Positions 25,753-34,543 of a DNA stretch of 64,000 nt are shown piece by piece. The notes under the pieces are model-generated. The model was not told where the DNA came from. It searched no databases and saw only the letters and a program-made list of their open reading frames with translations. The position numbers and the translations under genes are program-made. The stretch comes from Arthrobacter agilis. GTDB lineage: Bacteria > Actinomycetota > Actinomycetes > Actinomycetales > Micrococcaceae. How positions within the stretch are numbered: the stretch's first letter is position 1; each line of letters starts with the position of its first letter. The stretch spans positions 2,604,001-2,668,000 of the forward strand of contig NZ_JAUSXO010000001.1 of assembly GCF_030816075.1 (NCBI RefSeq), written 5' to 3'.

Positions 25753-28116
25753 TCAGCGGGTGGCGCCGGCACTGACGGCCGGCTCCGGTGCGAGGAGTTC
25801 GAGCACCTCGGACCAGGATTCGACGACCGCGACGACTCCGACGTCCTCGAGCTGGCGTCGTCGCTCCTCGCGCTCTTCGGGTGCGACGAAGCAGACATTG
25901 CCGATGGTGGGACACCCGGCCGCGACCGCCGACGTCGCACCCGTCACCGAGTCCTCGATGGCGAGGGACGCGTCGGCGGACACCCCGAGCTGCTCGAGGG
26001 CGAACAGGTACACCGCAGGGTCGGGCTTGCTGACGGGCTCCGGCATGGAGTCCTCCGCGCTGAACACCCGGTTCCCGGGGAAGAAGCGCCCCAGGTCCGT
26101 GGCCTCGAAGGAGGCCTGGAGCCGCGAGGTGGCGCTCGAGCTGACCACTGCGAGCTCGAAGTGGCGGCTGAGTTCCTGAAGGGCGTGACTGATCTCGGTG
26201 TCGGGCTCGAGGGTGGAGCGCAGGTGCTCGCTCACCACGTGCTTCTCCTCCGAGATCCACTGCTCCAGCTCCTCGTCGCCGAGCTGTCGGGCCGGGCCGG
26301 GCCACTCGCTGTCCGGCTCGGTCAGCTCGGCGGCCACACGCCGGAAGTTCTTCCCGAGCGTCGCCTGGCGCAGTTCCTCCGGCTCGAAGCGGACGGGTAC
26401 GCCGACGTCCTCGGCGAGCCGGTTCGTGACGTCGGTGGACGCCTCGAAAGCGATGTCCTCGGAGGGGAACAGGTTGCCGTCCGCGTCACACAGGATCACG
26501 CGGACAGCAGCCGGATCGAGCCGCGACGGGGCGGTCCCCGCACGGGCAGAAGCTGCGCCCGCGTCGGACGCGGCCCCGGCGTCGGGGCGGGCATCAGGGT
26601 GGGCATCGGGGTCGGCATCTGTACCGGCAGACGCACCGGTCACGGCGTCGAGGACGGCACGCACTCCCCGGGCGTCCAGCTGGTCCACGAGCTCCTGCAA
26701 CTCCTCCACGACGTCCTTCCGGTCGGCGAGATCGGCGAAGACCGAGGCGTCGCCGATCCACTCGTCGAACCGTCCGTCCTCGGCGAGTGGGCGCATCTCG
26801 TCAGCCCGGGCGTCCTGCACGTCGTACTCGGCCCCCTGCTCGTCGACGCCGCGCAGGTAGCGGAACCAGCCTGCGATGGTCAGCAGCAGCATGCGGTGGG
26901 CGCTGTTCTGATCGAGCGCCGCGAGCAGGGACGGCAGCACGTAGTCGGGGACCTTCGTGGAGCTGCGACGTGTGAGCCGCTCCAGCTGGTCCTCCATGGA
27001 GGCGTTCGACAGCCTGCCGAGCAGGGAGTCGCGGTACTCCCCGAGGTCGATCCCCGGGACGGCCGGCAGGAGCGGGATGACCTCGTCCAGGAACGCGGTC
27101 AGGAAGCCGCGGACGACGTCGTCGGCCATGGCCTCCGCGGTGGTGCGGTACCCCAGGAGGAGGCCGTAATAGCCGAGCGCGCAGTGGCCTGCGTTCAGCA
27201 GGCGGGTCTTCATGAGTTCGAAGGGCTCGACGTCGTCCACGAAGTGCACGCCGACCTCGTCGAGGGGAGGCCGCCCGTTGCAGAAGGAGTCCTCGATGAT
27301 CCACTGTGCGAAGGGTTCGGTGAGCACGGGCCAACCGTCGTCGAGGGCGAACCGGTTCACGATGGCGTCCCGTTCCCCGGGCGACGTGGTCGGGGTGATG
27401 CGGTCCACCATGCTCGAGGGGAACGCGCCCTCGCGGTCGATCCACTCGGCCAGGTCGGCGTCCCGCAGGCGGGCGAGGGAGACGACGGCGGTGCGCGCCA
27501 CCTCGCCACCGCGCTGCATGTTGTCGCACGGCAGGACGGTGAACGGCGGGAGCCCCTGCTCGCGGCGACGACGCAGAGCCTCCACGATGTAGCCGAACAC
27601 GGTGGCGGGCCGCTCCGGGTGCGCGAGGTCCTCCGCGATGTCCTCGTCCTCGGCCTGGAACTCCCCGGTCACGGGATCCACGTGGTAGCTGGAGCCGGTC
27701 ACGGTCAGGGTCACGAGCCGGGTGCGTTCGCTCGCGAGCGTGGCGAGGACGGCCTCGGGGTCCTCGGGCGCGTACAGGTAGTCCACCATGGAGCCGATGA
27801 CGCGCGCGGAGTCCTCCTCCGCCCCCCGTTCGATGACGGTGTAGAGGTTGTCCTGCCGCTCGAGCACGTCCTTCATCTCCCGGCGGTGCAGGCCGACACC
27901 GATCACGCCCCAGTCCATGGCGAGTCCCCTGCCCGCCAGTTCGTCGAAGTAGACGGCCTGGTGGGCACGGTGGAATCCGCCGACCCCGAAGTGGACGACG
28001 CCGTGGCGCAGGTCGGCGGGGTTGTAGGCGGGGAGCTGCACCGGCAGGTCGGCGGTGTGGTGCTCGGGGTTCTCGAGGACCTGGGGCAGGGGTGTGAGCA
28101 TGGGGCGTTCCGACAT
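25753..28116 (-). CDS. Fusion of long-chain mannitol/polyol dehydrogenase and HAD-family phosphatase
   Basis: 787 residues. Residues 1 to about 490 are a complete polyol-specific long-chain dehydrogenase: VHFGVGGFHRAH for NAD(P), Asn in PCDNMQ (199) and the catalytic Lys-Asn-His set in MKTRLLNAGH (K303, N308, H311). A repetitive Asp/Ala/Pro linker (about 493-535) leads to a HAD domain starting near 538: DADGN (D543 nucleophile, D545), VSSSA (motif II), SKPDP (K697) and AIEDS (motif IV). It could dehydrogenate a sugar phosphate or polyol and dephosphorylate the product, as the bifunctional MtlD of Acinetobacter does with the opposite domain order. Substrate unknown. Confidence 0.9.
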   Translation of the reverse strand: MSERPMLTPLPQVLENPEHHTADLPVQLPAYNPADLRHGVVHFGVGGFHRAHQAVYFDELAGRGLAMDWGVIGVGLHRREMKDVLERQDNLYTVIERGAEEDSARVIGSMVDYLYAPEDPEAVLATLASERTRLVTLTVTGSSYHVDPVTGEFQAEDEDIAEDLAHPERPATVFGYIVEALRRRREQGLPPFTVLPCDNMQRGGEVARTAVVSLARLRDADLAEWIDREGAFPSSMVDRITPTTSPGERDAIVNRFALDDGWPVLTEPFAQWIIEDSFCNGRPPLDEVGVHFVDDVEPFELMKTRLLNAGHCALGYYGLLLGYRTTAEAMADDVVRGFLTAFLDEVIPLLPAVPGIDLGEYRDSLLGRLSNASMEDQLERLTRRSSTKVPDYVLPSLLAALDQNSAHRMLLLTIAGWFRYLRGVDEQGAEYDVQDARADEMRPLAEDGRFDEWIGDASVFADLADRKDVVEELQELVDQLDARGVRAVLDAVTGASAGTDADPDAHPDARPDAGAASDAGAASARAGTAPSRLDPAAVRVILCDADGNLFPSEDIAFEASTDVTNRLAEDVGVPVRFEPEELRQATLGKNFRRVAAELTEPDSEWPGPARQLGDEELEQWISEEKHVVSEHLRSTLEPDTEISHALQELSRHFELAVVSSSATSRLQASFEATDLGRFFPGNRVFSAEDSMPEPVSKPDPAVYLFALEQLGVSADASLAIEDSVTGATSAVAAGCPTIGNVCFVAPEEREERRRQLEDVGVVAVVESWSEVLELLAPEPAVSAGATR

Positions 28117-28252
28117 AGCGGCTCCTTCAGGAGAACTTCGAAGGGCCGCTGCTAACCCGTCCGTCTATGGTTCAAGCGTAGGAACACGGCAGAGACCGCT
28201 ACAACCGCCGCCGGTACGATCGAGATCACACGTCGGATCCCGGCTGTGCGTG

Positions 28253-29113
28253 CTAATGCTTGCGCGTCAGCCAGCTCCAGTGGGCGAGCGTGCGCAGGCG
28301 GATCAGGAGCGCCCGTGACTGCTCCGGGCCGTACGGCAGGATCGGGATGGCCTTGGTCATGTCCACCGAAGCCTCGTCCATCGCCGTCCTCGTGACACGG
28401 ATGGCGCTGCGCATCTTGTTCAGCTGGGTGACGACCTCCTCGACGGCGACGGGCTCGCCATGACCGGGCACGAAGACGTCGTAGAGGTCCTCGAGCGCTG
28501 CCATCTTGCCGAGTGTGCGCACCCAGTCGATGGGGAACGAGTCCTCGAAGACCGGATCGGCACCCTCCTCCACGAGGTCTCCGGTGAAGAGGACGTTGCC
28601 CGCGCCGACCAGGAGGTCATGATCGGTGTGGCCCCGGCCGAGATGGAACAGCGTCACGGACACATCGCCGAGGTCGAGGTCCACGGGCTTACCCTCCACC
28701 AGCCGGTTCGCAGGCAGGATGCCGGCGTGTGCGCCGTCGCCTGCAGCCATGGCGGGCTCGACGGCGGCGACCAGTGTGCGCTGCTCCTCGCCGGTCTCCG
28801 CCTGGACCGCACTGCAGCGCGACGTCGCCCAGAACTCCTCCACACGCTGGGCTGCGAAGTAGCTGTTGCCGAAGAAATGGTCGGCATGCGCGTGCGTGTT
28901 GACCACGATCAGCGGCAGCGCGGTGACATCCCGAACATGGGAGTACACCTCCGCGGCGCTGATGGGCCCCGCTCCCGTATCGACGACGAGGGCCCTCTCG
29001 GTGCCGACGACGAGCCCGACGTTCATCCGGAACCCTGCCCGCAGCATGTAGATACCCGGTGCGAGCTCGCGCCAGGGGCTGCGGGTGTCGGCGCTGGGGA
29101 CGTCGGTGGTCAT
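28253..29113 (-). CDS. MBL-fold metallo-hydrolase
   Basis: 286-residue metallo-beta-lactamase-fold hydrolase. Metal-binding motif THAHADH (about residues 89-95), a later His in GRGHTDHD, Asp in FTGDLV and a C-terminal VPGHGEPV give the full ligand set. No signal peptide. RBS GAGAGGAA is just before ATG 29113. Probably a cytosolic thioester or lactone hydrolase, but no substrate can be assigned. Stands alone between the polyol fusion and yczE. Confidence 0.85.
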   Translation of the reverse strand: MTTDVPSADTRSPWRELAPGIYMLRAGFRMNVGLVVGTERALVVDTGAGPISAAEVYSHVRDVTALPLIVVNTHAHADHFFGNSYFAAQRVEEFWATSRCSAVQAETGEEQRTLVAAVEPAMAAGDGAHAGILPANRLVEGKPVDLDLGDVSVTLFHLGRGHTDHDLLVGAGNVLFTGDLVEEGADPVFEDSFPIDWVRTLGKMAALEDLYDVFVPGHGEPVAVEEVVTQLNKMRSAIRVTRTAMDEASVDMTKAIPILPYGPEQSRALLIRLRTLAHWSWLTRKH

Positions 29114-29261
29114 GAATTCCTCTCGCTTACGGCAGGGGTTCCAGTCTAGGTCGGCCCGCACCGGATGCCGACGAGACGCGGCGTGCGCCTACCTCCTGCC
29201 GGGGTCGGCCGGGCGACGGGTCCGGGGCCGCGCTGCGTGCGCCGGCATCGGCTCCATGCCT

Positions 29262-29368
29262 GCGGACGACAACCGCAGGCACCACGCTTGCTGTGGGCAC
29301 CGACGTCGGCCATCTGCGGGCGGACGACTACCGCAGGCACCACGCTTGCTGTGAACACCGACGTCGGC
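29262..29368. repeat. Two copies of a 49-bp repeat (58-bp period)
   Basis: Copies at 29262-29310 and 29320-29368 share GCGGACGAC..ACCGCAGGCACCACGCTTGC...CACCGACGTCGGC with few changes. Located in the roughly 270-base gap between the MBL gene and yczE. No gene seen in this gap. Confidence 0.75.
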
Positions 29369-29384
29369 TTGACGACGTCGGGCT

Positions 29385-30005
29385 TCACGCGACGGCGGCG
29401 TTGGGCCTCGCGCCGGGACGCTCGGGCACGCGGAAGATCGGCAGCGCGATGTTGATGAGCGGGCCGATGAGGAGCGCGAAGGCGACGGTGCCGAGACCGA
29501 CCGACCCGCCGAGCAGCCAGCCGAGCACCAGCACGGTCCCCTCGATCGCAGTGCGGACGAGCCAGATCGGCAGGCCGAACCGGGTATGCAGGCCGGTCAT
29601 GAGGCCGTCGCGCGGTCCGGGGCCGAGGCGGGCACCGATGTAGAGCCCGCTCGCGACTGCCAGCAGCACAAGCCCTCCCGTGAACAGCAGGATCCGCGCC
29701 CAGAGCCGGTCCGGCTCGGTCAGGATCGCAAGCCCCACCTCGGCGCTCGGCCCCACCAGCAGGACGTTGAACACCGTGCCGACGCCCGGGCGCTGCCGGA
29801 GCGGTATCCAGAGCAGCAGGACGATCAGCCCGATGATGTTGGTCATGAAGCCGAACGGGATGCCGGTCCGCAGCGATCCGCCCTGGCCGAGGACATCCCA
29901 GGGTGACACACCGAGCGTGGCGCGGATCATCATCGCGAGGGAGAACCCGTAGAGGAAGACACCGATCATGAGCTGCAGGCCACGCCGGGCACCGAGGAAC
30001 GTCAT
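29385..30005 (-). CDS. YczE/YyaS-family membrane protein
   Basis: 206 residues, about five to six hydrophobic segments. The N-terminal FLYGFSLAMMIRATLGVSPWDVLGQG and the mid-protein LYIGARLGPGPRDGLMTGL blocks are hallmarks of the YczE family of unknown transport function. Divergently arranged with a MocR-type regulator 61 bases away, a pairing often seen for this family, so the MocR protein probably controls it. Confidence 0.85.
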   Translation of the reverse strand: MTFLGARRGLQLMIGVFLYGFSLAMMIRATLGVSPWDVLGQGGSLRTGIPFGFMTNIIGLIVLLLWIPLRQRPGVGTVFNVLLVGPSAEVGLAILTEPDRLWARILLFTGGLVLLAVASGLYIGARLGPGPRDGLMTGLHTRFGLPIWLVRTAIEGTVLVLGWLLGGSVGLGTVAFALLIGPLINIALPIFRVPERPGARPNAAVA

Positions 30006-30024
30006 GAGTCCAGTAGATCGGCTG

Positions 30025-30049
30025 ATTGGACTTACTTCAAGAAGCCAAT
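30025..30049. promoter_or_regulatory. Inverted repeat in the yczE-mocR divergent promoter region
   Basis: ATTGG (30025-30029) and CCAAT (30045-30049) flank a 15-base centre inside the 61-base divergent spacer. TTGGAC within it could be a -35 for mocR. Likely regulator binding site, by position. Confidence 0.45.
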
Positions 30050-30066
30050 TGTGTCATCGTGGCCTT

Positions 30067-31477
30067 ATGATCGTTCTTCCGGCCCGTCGACTCACGATGG
30101 AGCTCGGCGCCTGGCGTACGTCCGGGCCCGCCTACGGCGCTCTGGCCGACCGCATCAGGCTGCTCGCCCTCGACGGACGGATCCCGCTGGGTGCACGTCT
30201 GCCGGCCGAGCGCGAGCTCGCCACGCAGCTCGGCGTCAGCAGGACCATGGTGGCCGCGGCGTATGCCCGCCTGCGGTCCGCGGGATATCTGGAGAGCACG
30301 CGGGGCTCGGGCAGCGTCGTCGCCATGCCCGGACGCGGCGCGCCGACCGTCGACGGCGGGGACGGCATCGTCCTGGACCTCAGCAAGGCGGCCCTCCCCG
30401 CAGCACCGCAGGTGGGCGAGGCGGCTTCGAAGGCTGCCCGCGAGCTCCCCGCCTATCTGAACGGCAACGGTTACGATCCCGCTCGGACTCCCCCGGCTGC
30501 GACAGGCCCTTGCCGACAGGTATGCGGCGCGCGGCGTCCCGACATCGCCCGGTCAGATCATGGTGACGCTCGGCGCCCAGCACGCCATCTCGCTGCTCGC
30601 CCGCATGCTCCTCGCCCCGGGGGGCACGGCGCTCGTCGAGGCACCGAGCTACCCGCACGCCTACGAGGCGCTCCGTTCGGCCGGGCGACGCCTCGTGCCC
30701 GTCCCGGTCGATACCGCGCTCGGCTGGGACGATGACGGCCTCGAGCAGGCCTTCCGGCGGGGTCGCCCGGCGATGGCCTACGTCATGCCGGACTTCCACA
30801 ACCCGACCGGCGCCGTCATGCCCGTCGACCAGCGTGAACGGCTGATGGCCGCGGCGGAGCGGCAGGACACCGTTGTCGTCGCGGACGAGACGATGGCCGA
30901 ACTGAGGATCGACGGGAACGCCCTACCGCCCCTGGCAGCCTACGGACCGGCGGTCCTGATCGGATCGATGGGCAAGACCGTGTGGGGCGGGCTGCGGATT
31001 GGCTGGATCCGAGCGGACGAGGCCCTGATCCGCCGGCTCGTCCAGTCACGGTACGCGCAGGACCTCGGGACGCCGATCCTCGAACAGCTCATCGCCCTCG
31101 AACTCCTCGGTAGCTACGACGAGCTGCTGCGCTTCCGTGCGAAGCAGCTGGCCGAGGGTCGTGGCCAGCTCGAGGACCTCCTCCACGAGGCGCTGCCGGA
31201 CTGGAAGGTCCCGCACGTCGCCGGCGGCCTCTCCACCTGGGTGAACCTCGGCGCGCCGGTCAGCTCCCAACTGGCCCTCGCCGCCCGCGACCGGGGGCTG
31301 CTGCTCGGCGCCGGCCCGCGCTTCGGCATGGACGGCGTCTTCGAACGCTTCCTCCGGGTGCCGTTCAGCTACCCGCTCGAGGACACGCGCCTCGCGGTCG
31401 GGATCCTCGAAGCCGCATGGCGGTCGCTCGACGACAGGGTACCGGGGCGCACCGACTTCGCGCCGGCACTCGTGTAG
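30067..31477 (+). pseudogene. MocR-family (GntR-HTH plus aminotransferase) regulator, frameshifted
   Basis: The N-terminal part encodes a GntR winged helix (GARLPAERELATQLGVSRTMVAAAYARL) and the start of a class I aminotransferase-like domain. At about 30481 one extra base shifts the frame; from 30482 the +1 frame continues as LGLPRLRQALADRYAARG and runs to 31477, with the PLP lysine in GSMGKTVWGG. Joined, it would be a normal MocR protein of about 470 residues. Either an inactivating insertion or a sequencing error. The last codons and TAG recur in the downstream array. Confidence 0.85.
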
Positions 31478-31678
31478 CTGCTGCGGCTCCGGCCACGGTA
31501 TGGCCTGCTGCCACGGCACTCGTGTAGCTGCTGCGGCTCCGGCCACGGCACTCGTGTAGCTGCTGCAGCTCTGGCCACGGCGTGGCCTGCTGCCACGGCA
31601 CTCGTGTAGCTGCTGCAGCTCTGGCCACGGCGTGGCCTGCTGCCACGGCACTCGTGTAGCTGCTGCAGCTCTGGCGGC
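31466..31678. repeat. 50-bp tandem array, five copies, starting at the mocR stop codon
   Basis: Copies of GCACTCGTGTAGCTGCTGC start at 31466, 31516, 31548, 31598 and 31648 (periods 50, 32, 50, 50). The first contains the final codons and TAG stop of the mocR frame. Later units hold two perfect dyads, AGCTGC-T-GCAGCT and GGCCAC-GGC-GTGGCC, so the transcript would fold into serial hairpins. No unique spacers, hence not CRISPR. Confidence 0.85.
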
Positions 31679-31747
31679 GGTGCGCACCTTTGCGTCGGCG
31701 GCCTTCAGGCGGTCGCTCCTGGTGCCGCGGAACAGGGGCGAGACCCC

Positions 31748-31910
31748 TCACACCACCGGACGGCCTTCGTTCCGGCGCGCGTCGAGGTGCAGCACCAGCA
31801 CGTCGTGTCACATCACCGGAGGCCCCTCGTTCCGGCGCACGCTCGACGCAGCGGCACAGGAGGGACGGCGCAGCGGCACGACGTCGTGTCACGCCACCGG
31901 ACGGCCCTCC
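31748..31910 (-). repeat. Three copies of the uvrA-like 3' end including its stop codon
   Basis: On the complement, the gene end GGCCGTCCGGTGGCGTGA is followed by diverged copies whose TGA fall at 31808-31810 and 31748-31750 (periods 81 and 60). The intervening CGCGCCGGAACG segment also repeats. Independent of the mocR array that faces it. Confidence 0.75.
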
Positions 31911-34411
31911 AGATGGGCCGCGAGGTAGCGGGCCGTGACGCTCGTACCCGACCGGAGCGCCGCCACGTCCTGCGGCGTGCCCGTCGCGACGATGCTCCCG
32001 CCCGCCGAACCGCCGCCGGGACCGAGATCGATCACCCAGTCGGCCGCTGCTACGACAGCCATGGTGTGCTCCACGACGATCACCGTGTTGCCAGCCTCCA
32101 CGAGCTTCCGCAGCTGCGCGAGGAGCAGGACGACATCCGCGGGATGCAGGCCGGTCGTCGGTTCGTCCAACAGGTACAGCGTGTGCCCGCGTCGTGCGCG
32201 CTGCAGCTCGGTGGCGAGTTTGATCCGCTGCGCCTCACCTCCCGACAGCTCGGTGGCCGGCTGGCCGAGCCGCAGGTACCCGAGCCCCACCTCGCGGAGC
32301 GTGGCGAGCGAACGGGCCACCCCCGGGAGATCCGCGAAGAACAGCGCGGCGTCGTCGACCGTCATCCCGAGGACATCGGCGATGGTGCGCCCCCTGAGCG
32401 TGACCGTCAGCGTCTCCTCGTTGTAGCGGGCGCCATGGCATACCGGGCAGGGCCCGTAGCTCCCGGGGAGGAACAGGAGCTCCACCGACACGAAGCCCTC
32501 GCCCTGGCAGGTCTCGCAACGGCCGCCCTGCACGTTGAAGGAGAACCGACCGGCACCGAACCCCTTCGCCTTCGCCTCGGGAGTCGCCGCGAAGGCCTTC
32601 CGTACCGCATCGAAGAGCCCTGTGTAGGTGGCGAGGTTGGAGCGTGGCGTCCGTCCGATCGGCCTCTGGTCCACGCTGACCAGGCGGTCGATGTCCTCGA
32701 GCCCCCGGACGCGTCCGACGACGGTGGCCGCCCCGGGGGGGTCGTCGTCCGCCTCGACGTCACTCGGCGTCTCATCCCGGACATGGGCGCCGACCGCTTC
32801 GGCGAGCACCTTGCCCACCAGCGTGGACTTGCCCGAACCGGAGACACCGGTCACGGCGGTCAGGACCCCGACGGGGAAGTCGGCGTCGAGCCCCCGCAGG
32901 TTGTGGCGGTGGATACCCTCGAGCCGCAGCCAGCCTGCGGGCTCCCGCGGTTCGCCCTCTTCCGTCGTGGCCGGGGCTGTTCGGGCGAGGAAGGGGGCCG
33001 TCACGGACGCGGGCACGTCGGCGAGCCCGTCGGCGGGCCCGCTGTACACGATGGTGCCGCCGCCCTCCCCCGCTGCAGGGCCGACGTCGACGATCCAGTC
33101 CGACCGCCGCACGACGTCCATGTTGTGCTCCACCACGAAGACGGTGTTCCCGGCGTCCTTGAGGGCTTCGAGGACGGCGAGGAGCGGCTCGACGTCGGCC
33201 GGATGGAGGCCCGCGGAGGGTTCGTCGAGTACGTAGACCACGCCGAAGAGCCCGGACCGCAGCTGTGTGGCGATCCGCAGGCGCTGCATCTCGCCCGGCG
33301 AGAGGGTGGGCGTCGCCCGGCTGAGGCTGAGGTAGCCGAGGCCGAGGTCCACCAGGACGGCGAGCCGCTGCACGAGGTCCCTGCTGATGGTGACCGACAC
33401 CTCCGTGCCCTCACCCGAACTGGACGACCGGTGTGCCGCGGTCGGATGTTCGAGGGTCGCCGCAGGTTCGAGGTGGGCGGCCAGGTCCTCCAGCGGCAGC
33501 GCGTTCGTCTCGGCGATGGTGAGGCCTCCGAACGTCACGGCGAGCGCCTCGGGACGCAGTCCGCTGCCCCCGCAGAGACCGCAGGGGCCCGAGTCCATGA
33601 ACGGCAGCACGCGGTCGCGCATCTGCTGGCTCTGGGAGTCGTGCAGGGTGTGCATGACGTAGCTCTTCGCACTCCAGAACCGCCCCTTGTAGGGCTTCGC
33701 CACACGGTCGCGCTGCGGGGTGACCTGGACGACGGGTTGTTCCTCGGTGAACAGGAGCCAGGATCGTGTCTCCTCCGGGAGCTCACGCCAGGGGACGTCG
33801 ATGTCGTGGCCGAGTTCGCTGACGACGTCGCGGAGGTTCTTGCCCTGCCAGGCACCGGGCCAGGCGGCGATGGCGCCCTCACGGATCGTGAGGGACGGGT
33901 CCGGGACGAGTGTCGCCTCGGTGACGTCGCGCGCCACGCCGAGCCCGTGACAGCGCGGGCATGCGCCCGCGGCCGTGTTGGGCGAGAAGGCGTCGGACTC
34001 CAGCCTGCCCGCGGCATCGGCGGGATACGTCCCGGCGCGGGAGTACAGCATGCGGAGTGAATTGGAGAGGGTGGTCAGCGTCCCGACGGTGGAGCGCACG
34101 CTCGGGGTGCCGCGGCGCTGCTGCAGGGCGACCGCGGGCGGCAGCCCTGTGATGGCCTGGACGTGGGGTGTGTTTCCCTGCTGGATGAGCCTGCGCGCAT
34201 AGGGTGCCACCGATTCGAGGTAGCGGCGCTGGGCCTCCGCGTAGATCGTTCCGAACGCCAGCGACGACTTCCCCGAACCCGACACACCCGTGAAGGCGAC
34301 GACGGCGTCCCGGGGGCAGTCGACGTCGACTCCACGCAGGTTGTTCTCACTGGCTCCACGGACCCGGACGAAGCCGTCACGGGTGCTCGTCTCCCAAGGG
34401 GCGGCTTTCAT
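31889..34411 (-). CDS. UvrA-like ABC ATPase (short class, UvrA2/drug-resistance type)
   Basis: 840 residues with two ABC cassettes: Walker A GVSGSGKSS (about 42) and GVSGSGKST (about 535), signatures LSPGEMQRL and LSGGEAQRI, Walker B VVYVLDEPSAG and LYLLDEPTTG, and zinc knuckles CPRCHGLG/CGLCGGSG and CETCQGEG/CPVCHGA. It is about 100 residues shorter than housekeeping UvrA, and I see no space for the UvrB-binding insertion, as in UvrA2 proteins linked to drug or damage tolerance. ATG 34411 is my start; GTG 34426 with a GGTGGGG site is an alternative. Confidence 0.88.
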   Translation of the reverse strand: MKAAPWETSTRDGFVRVRGASENNLRGVDVDCPRDAVVAFTGVSGSGKSSLAFGTIYAEAQRRYLESVAPYARRLIQQGNTPHVQAITGLPPAVALQQRRGTPSVRSTVGTLTTLSNSLRMLYSRAGTYPADAAGRLESDAFSPNTAAGACPRCHGLGVARDVTEATLVPDPSLTIREGAIAAWPGAWQGKNLRDVVSELGHDIDVPWRELPEETRSWLLFTEEQPVVQVTPQRDRVAKPYKGRFWSAKSYVMHTLHDSQSQQMRDRVLPFMDSGPCGLCGGSGLRPEALAVTFGGLTIAETNALPLEDLAAHLEPAATLEHPTAAHRSSSSGEGTEVSVTISRDLVQRLAVLVDLGLGYLSLSRATPTLSPGEMQRLRIATQLRSGLFGVVYVLDEPSAGLHPADVEPLLAVLEALKDAGNTVFVVEHNMDVVRRSDWIVDVGPAAGEGGGTIVYSGPADGLADVPASVTAPFLARTAPATTEEGEPREPAGWLRLEGIHRHNLRGLDADFPVGVLTAVTGVSGSGKSTLVGKVLAEAVGAHVRDETPSDVEADDDPPGAATVVGRVRGLEDIDRLVSVDQRPIGRTPRSNLATYTGLFDAVRKAFAATPEAKAKGFGAGRFSFNVQGGRCETCQGEGFVSVELLFLPGSYGPCPVCHGARYNEETLTVTLRGRTIADVLGMTVDDAALFFADLPGVARSLATLREVGLGYLRLGQPATELSGGEAQRIKLATELQRARRGHTLYLLDEPTTGLHPADVVLLLAQLRKLVEAGNTVIVVEHTMAVVAAADWVIDLGPGGGSAGGSIVATGTPQDVAALRSGTSVTARYLAAHLEGRPVA

Positions 34412-34495
34412 CGATTCGATCACCAACCCCACCCTACGGTCGCCCACGGGCGGGGATGACACGAGGGGCGGATCGGCCCACCTGCCCCATGGGGT

Positions 34496-34543
34496 GCCGG
34501 CGACGACCGCGTCCACCCGTGAGTGGATGCGGTCGTCGCCGGC
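34496..34543. terminator. Large perfect hairpin between the CHRD and uvrA-like genes
   Basis: GCCGGCGACGACCGC (34496-34510) pairs exactly with GCGGTCGTCGCCGGC (34529-34543). The inner TCCAC/GTGGA also pairs across a 6-base loop. It lies downstream of the CHRD stop (34704) and upstream of the uvrA-like start, so it may end one transcript. No T-run follows. Confidence 0.65.

Noticed and set aside
28107..28130. Dyad CTCCT-GA-AGGAG around the ribosome-binding site of the polyol dehydrogenase fusion
   Set aside because: The two-base centre cannot form an RNA hairpin, so regulation by sequestration is not supported.
24967..28155. A 1062-codon open frame on the + strand opposite the polyol dehydrogenase-HAD gene
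   Set aside because: It is the antisense of a gene with complete catalytic motifs; its translation is low-complexity and has no motif. Long antisense frames are expected at this GC content.
31466..31678. Possible CRISPR array
   Set aside because: Units are contiguous 50-mers with no unique spacers, one unit is shortened, and no cas genes are present. The 29-bp array at 10463 is also spacer-free.
31787..34060. A 757-codon + strand frame opposite the uvrA-like gene
   Set aside because: The complement encodes two complete ABC cassettes; the + frame is its shadow.
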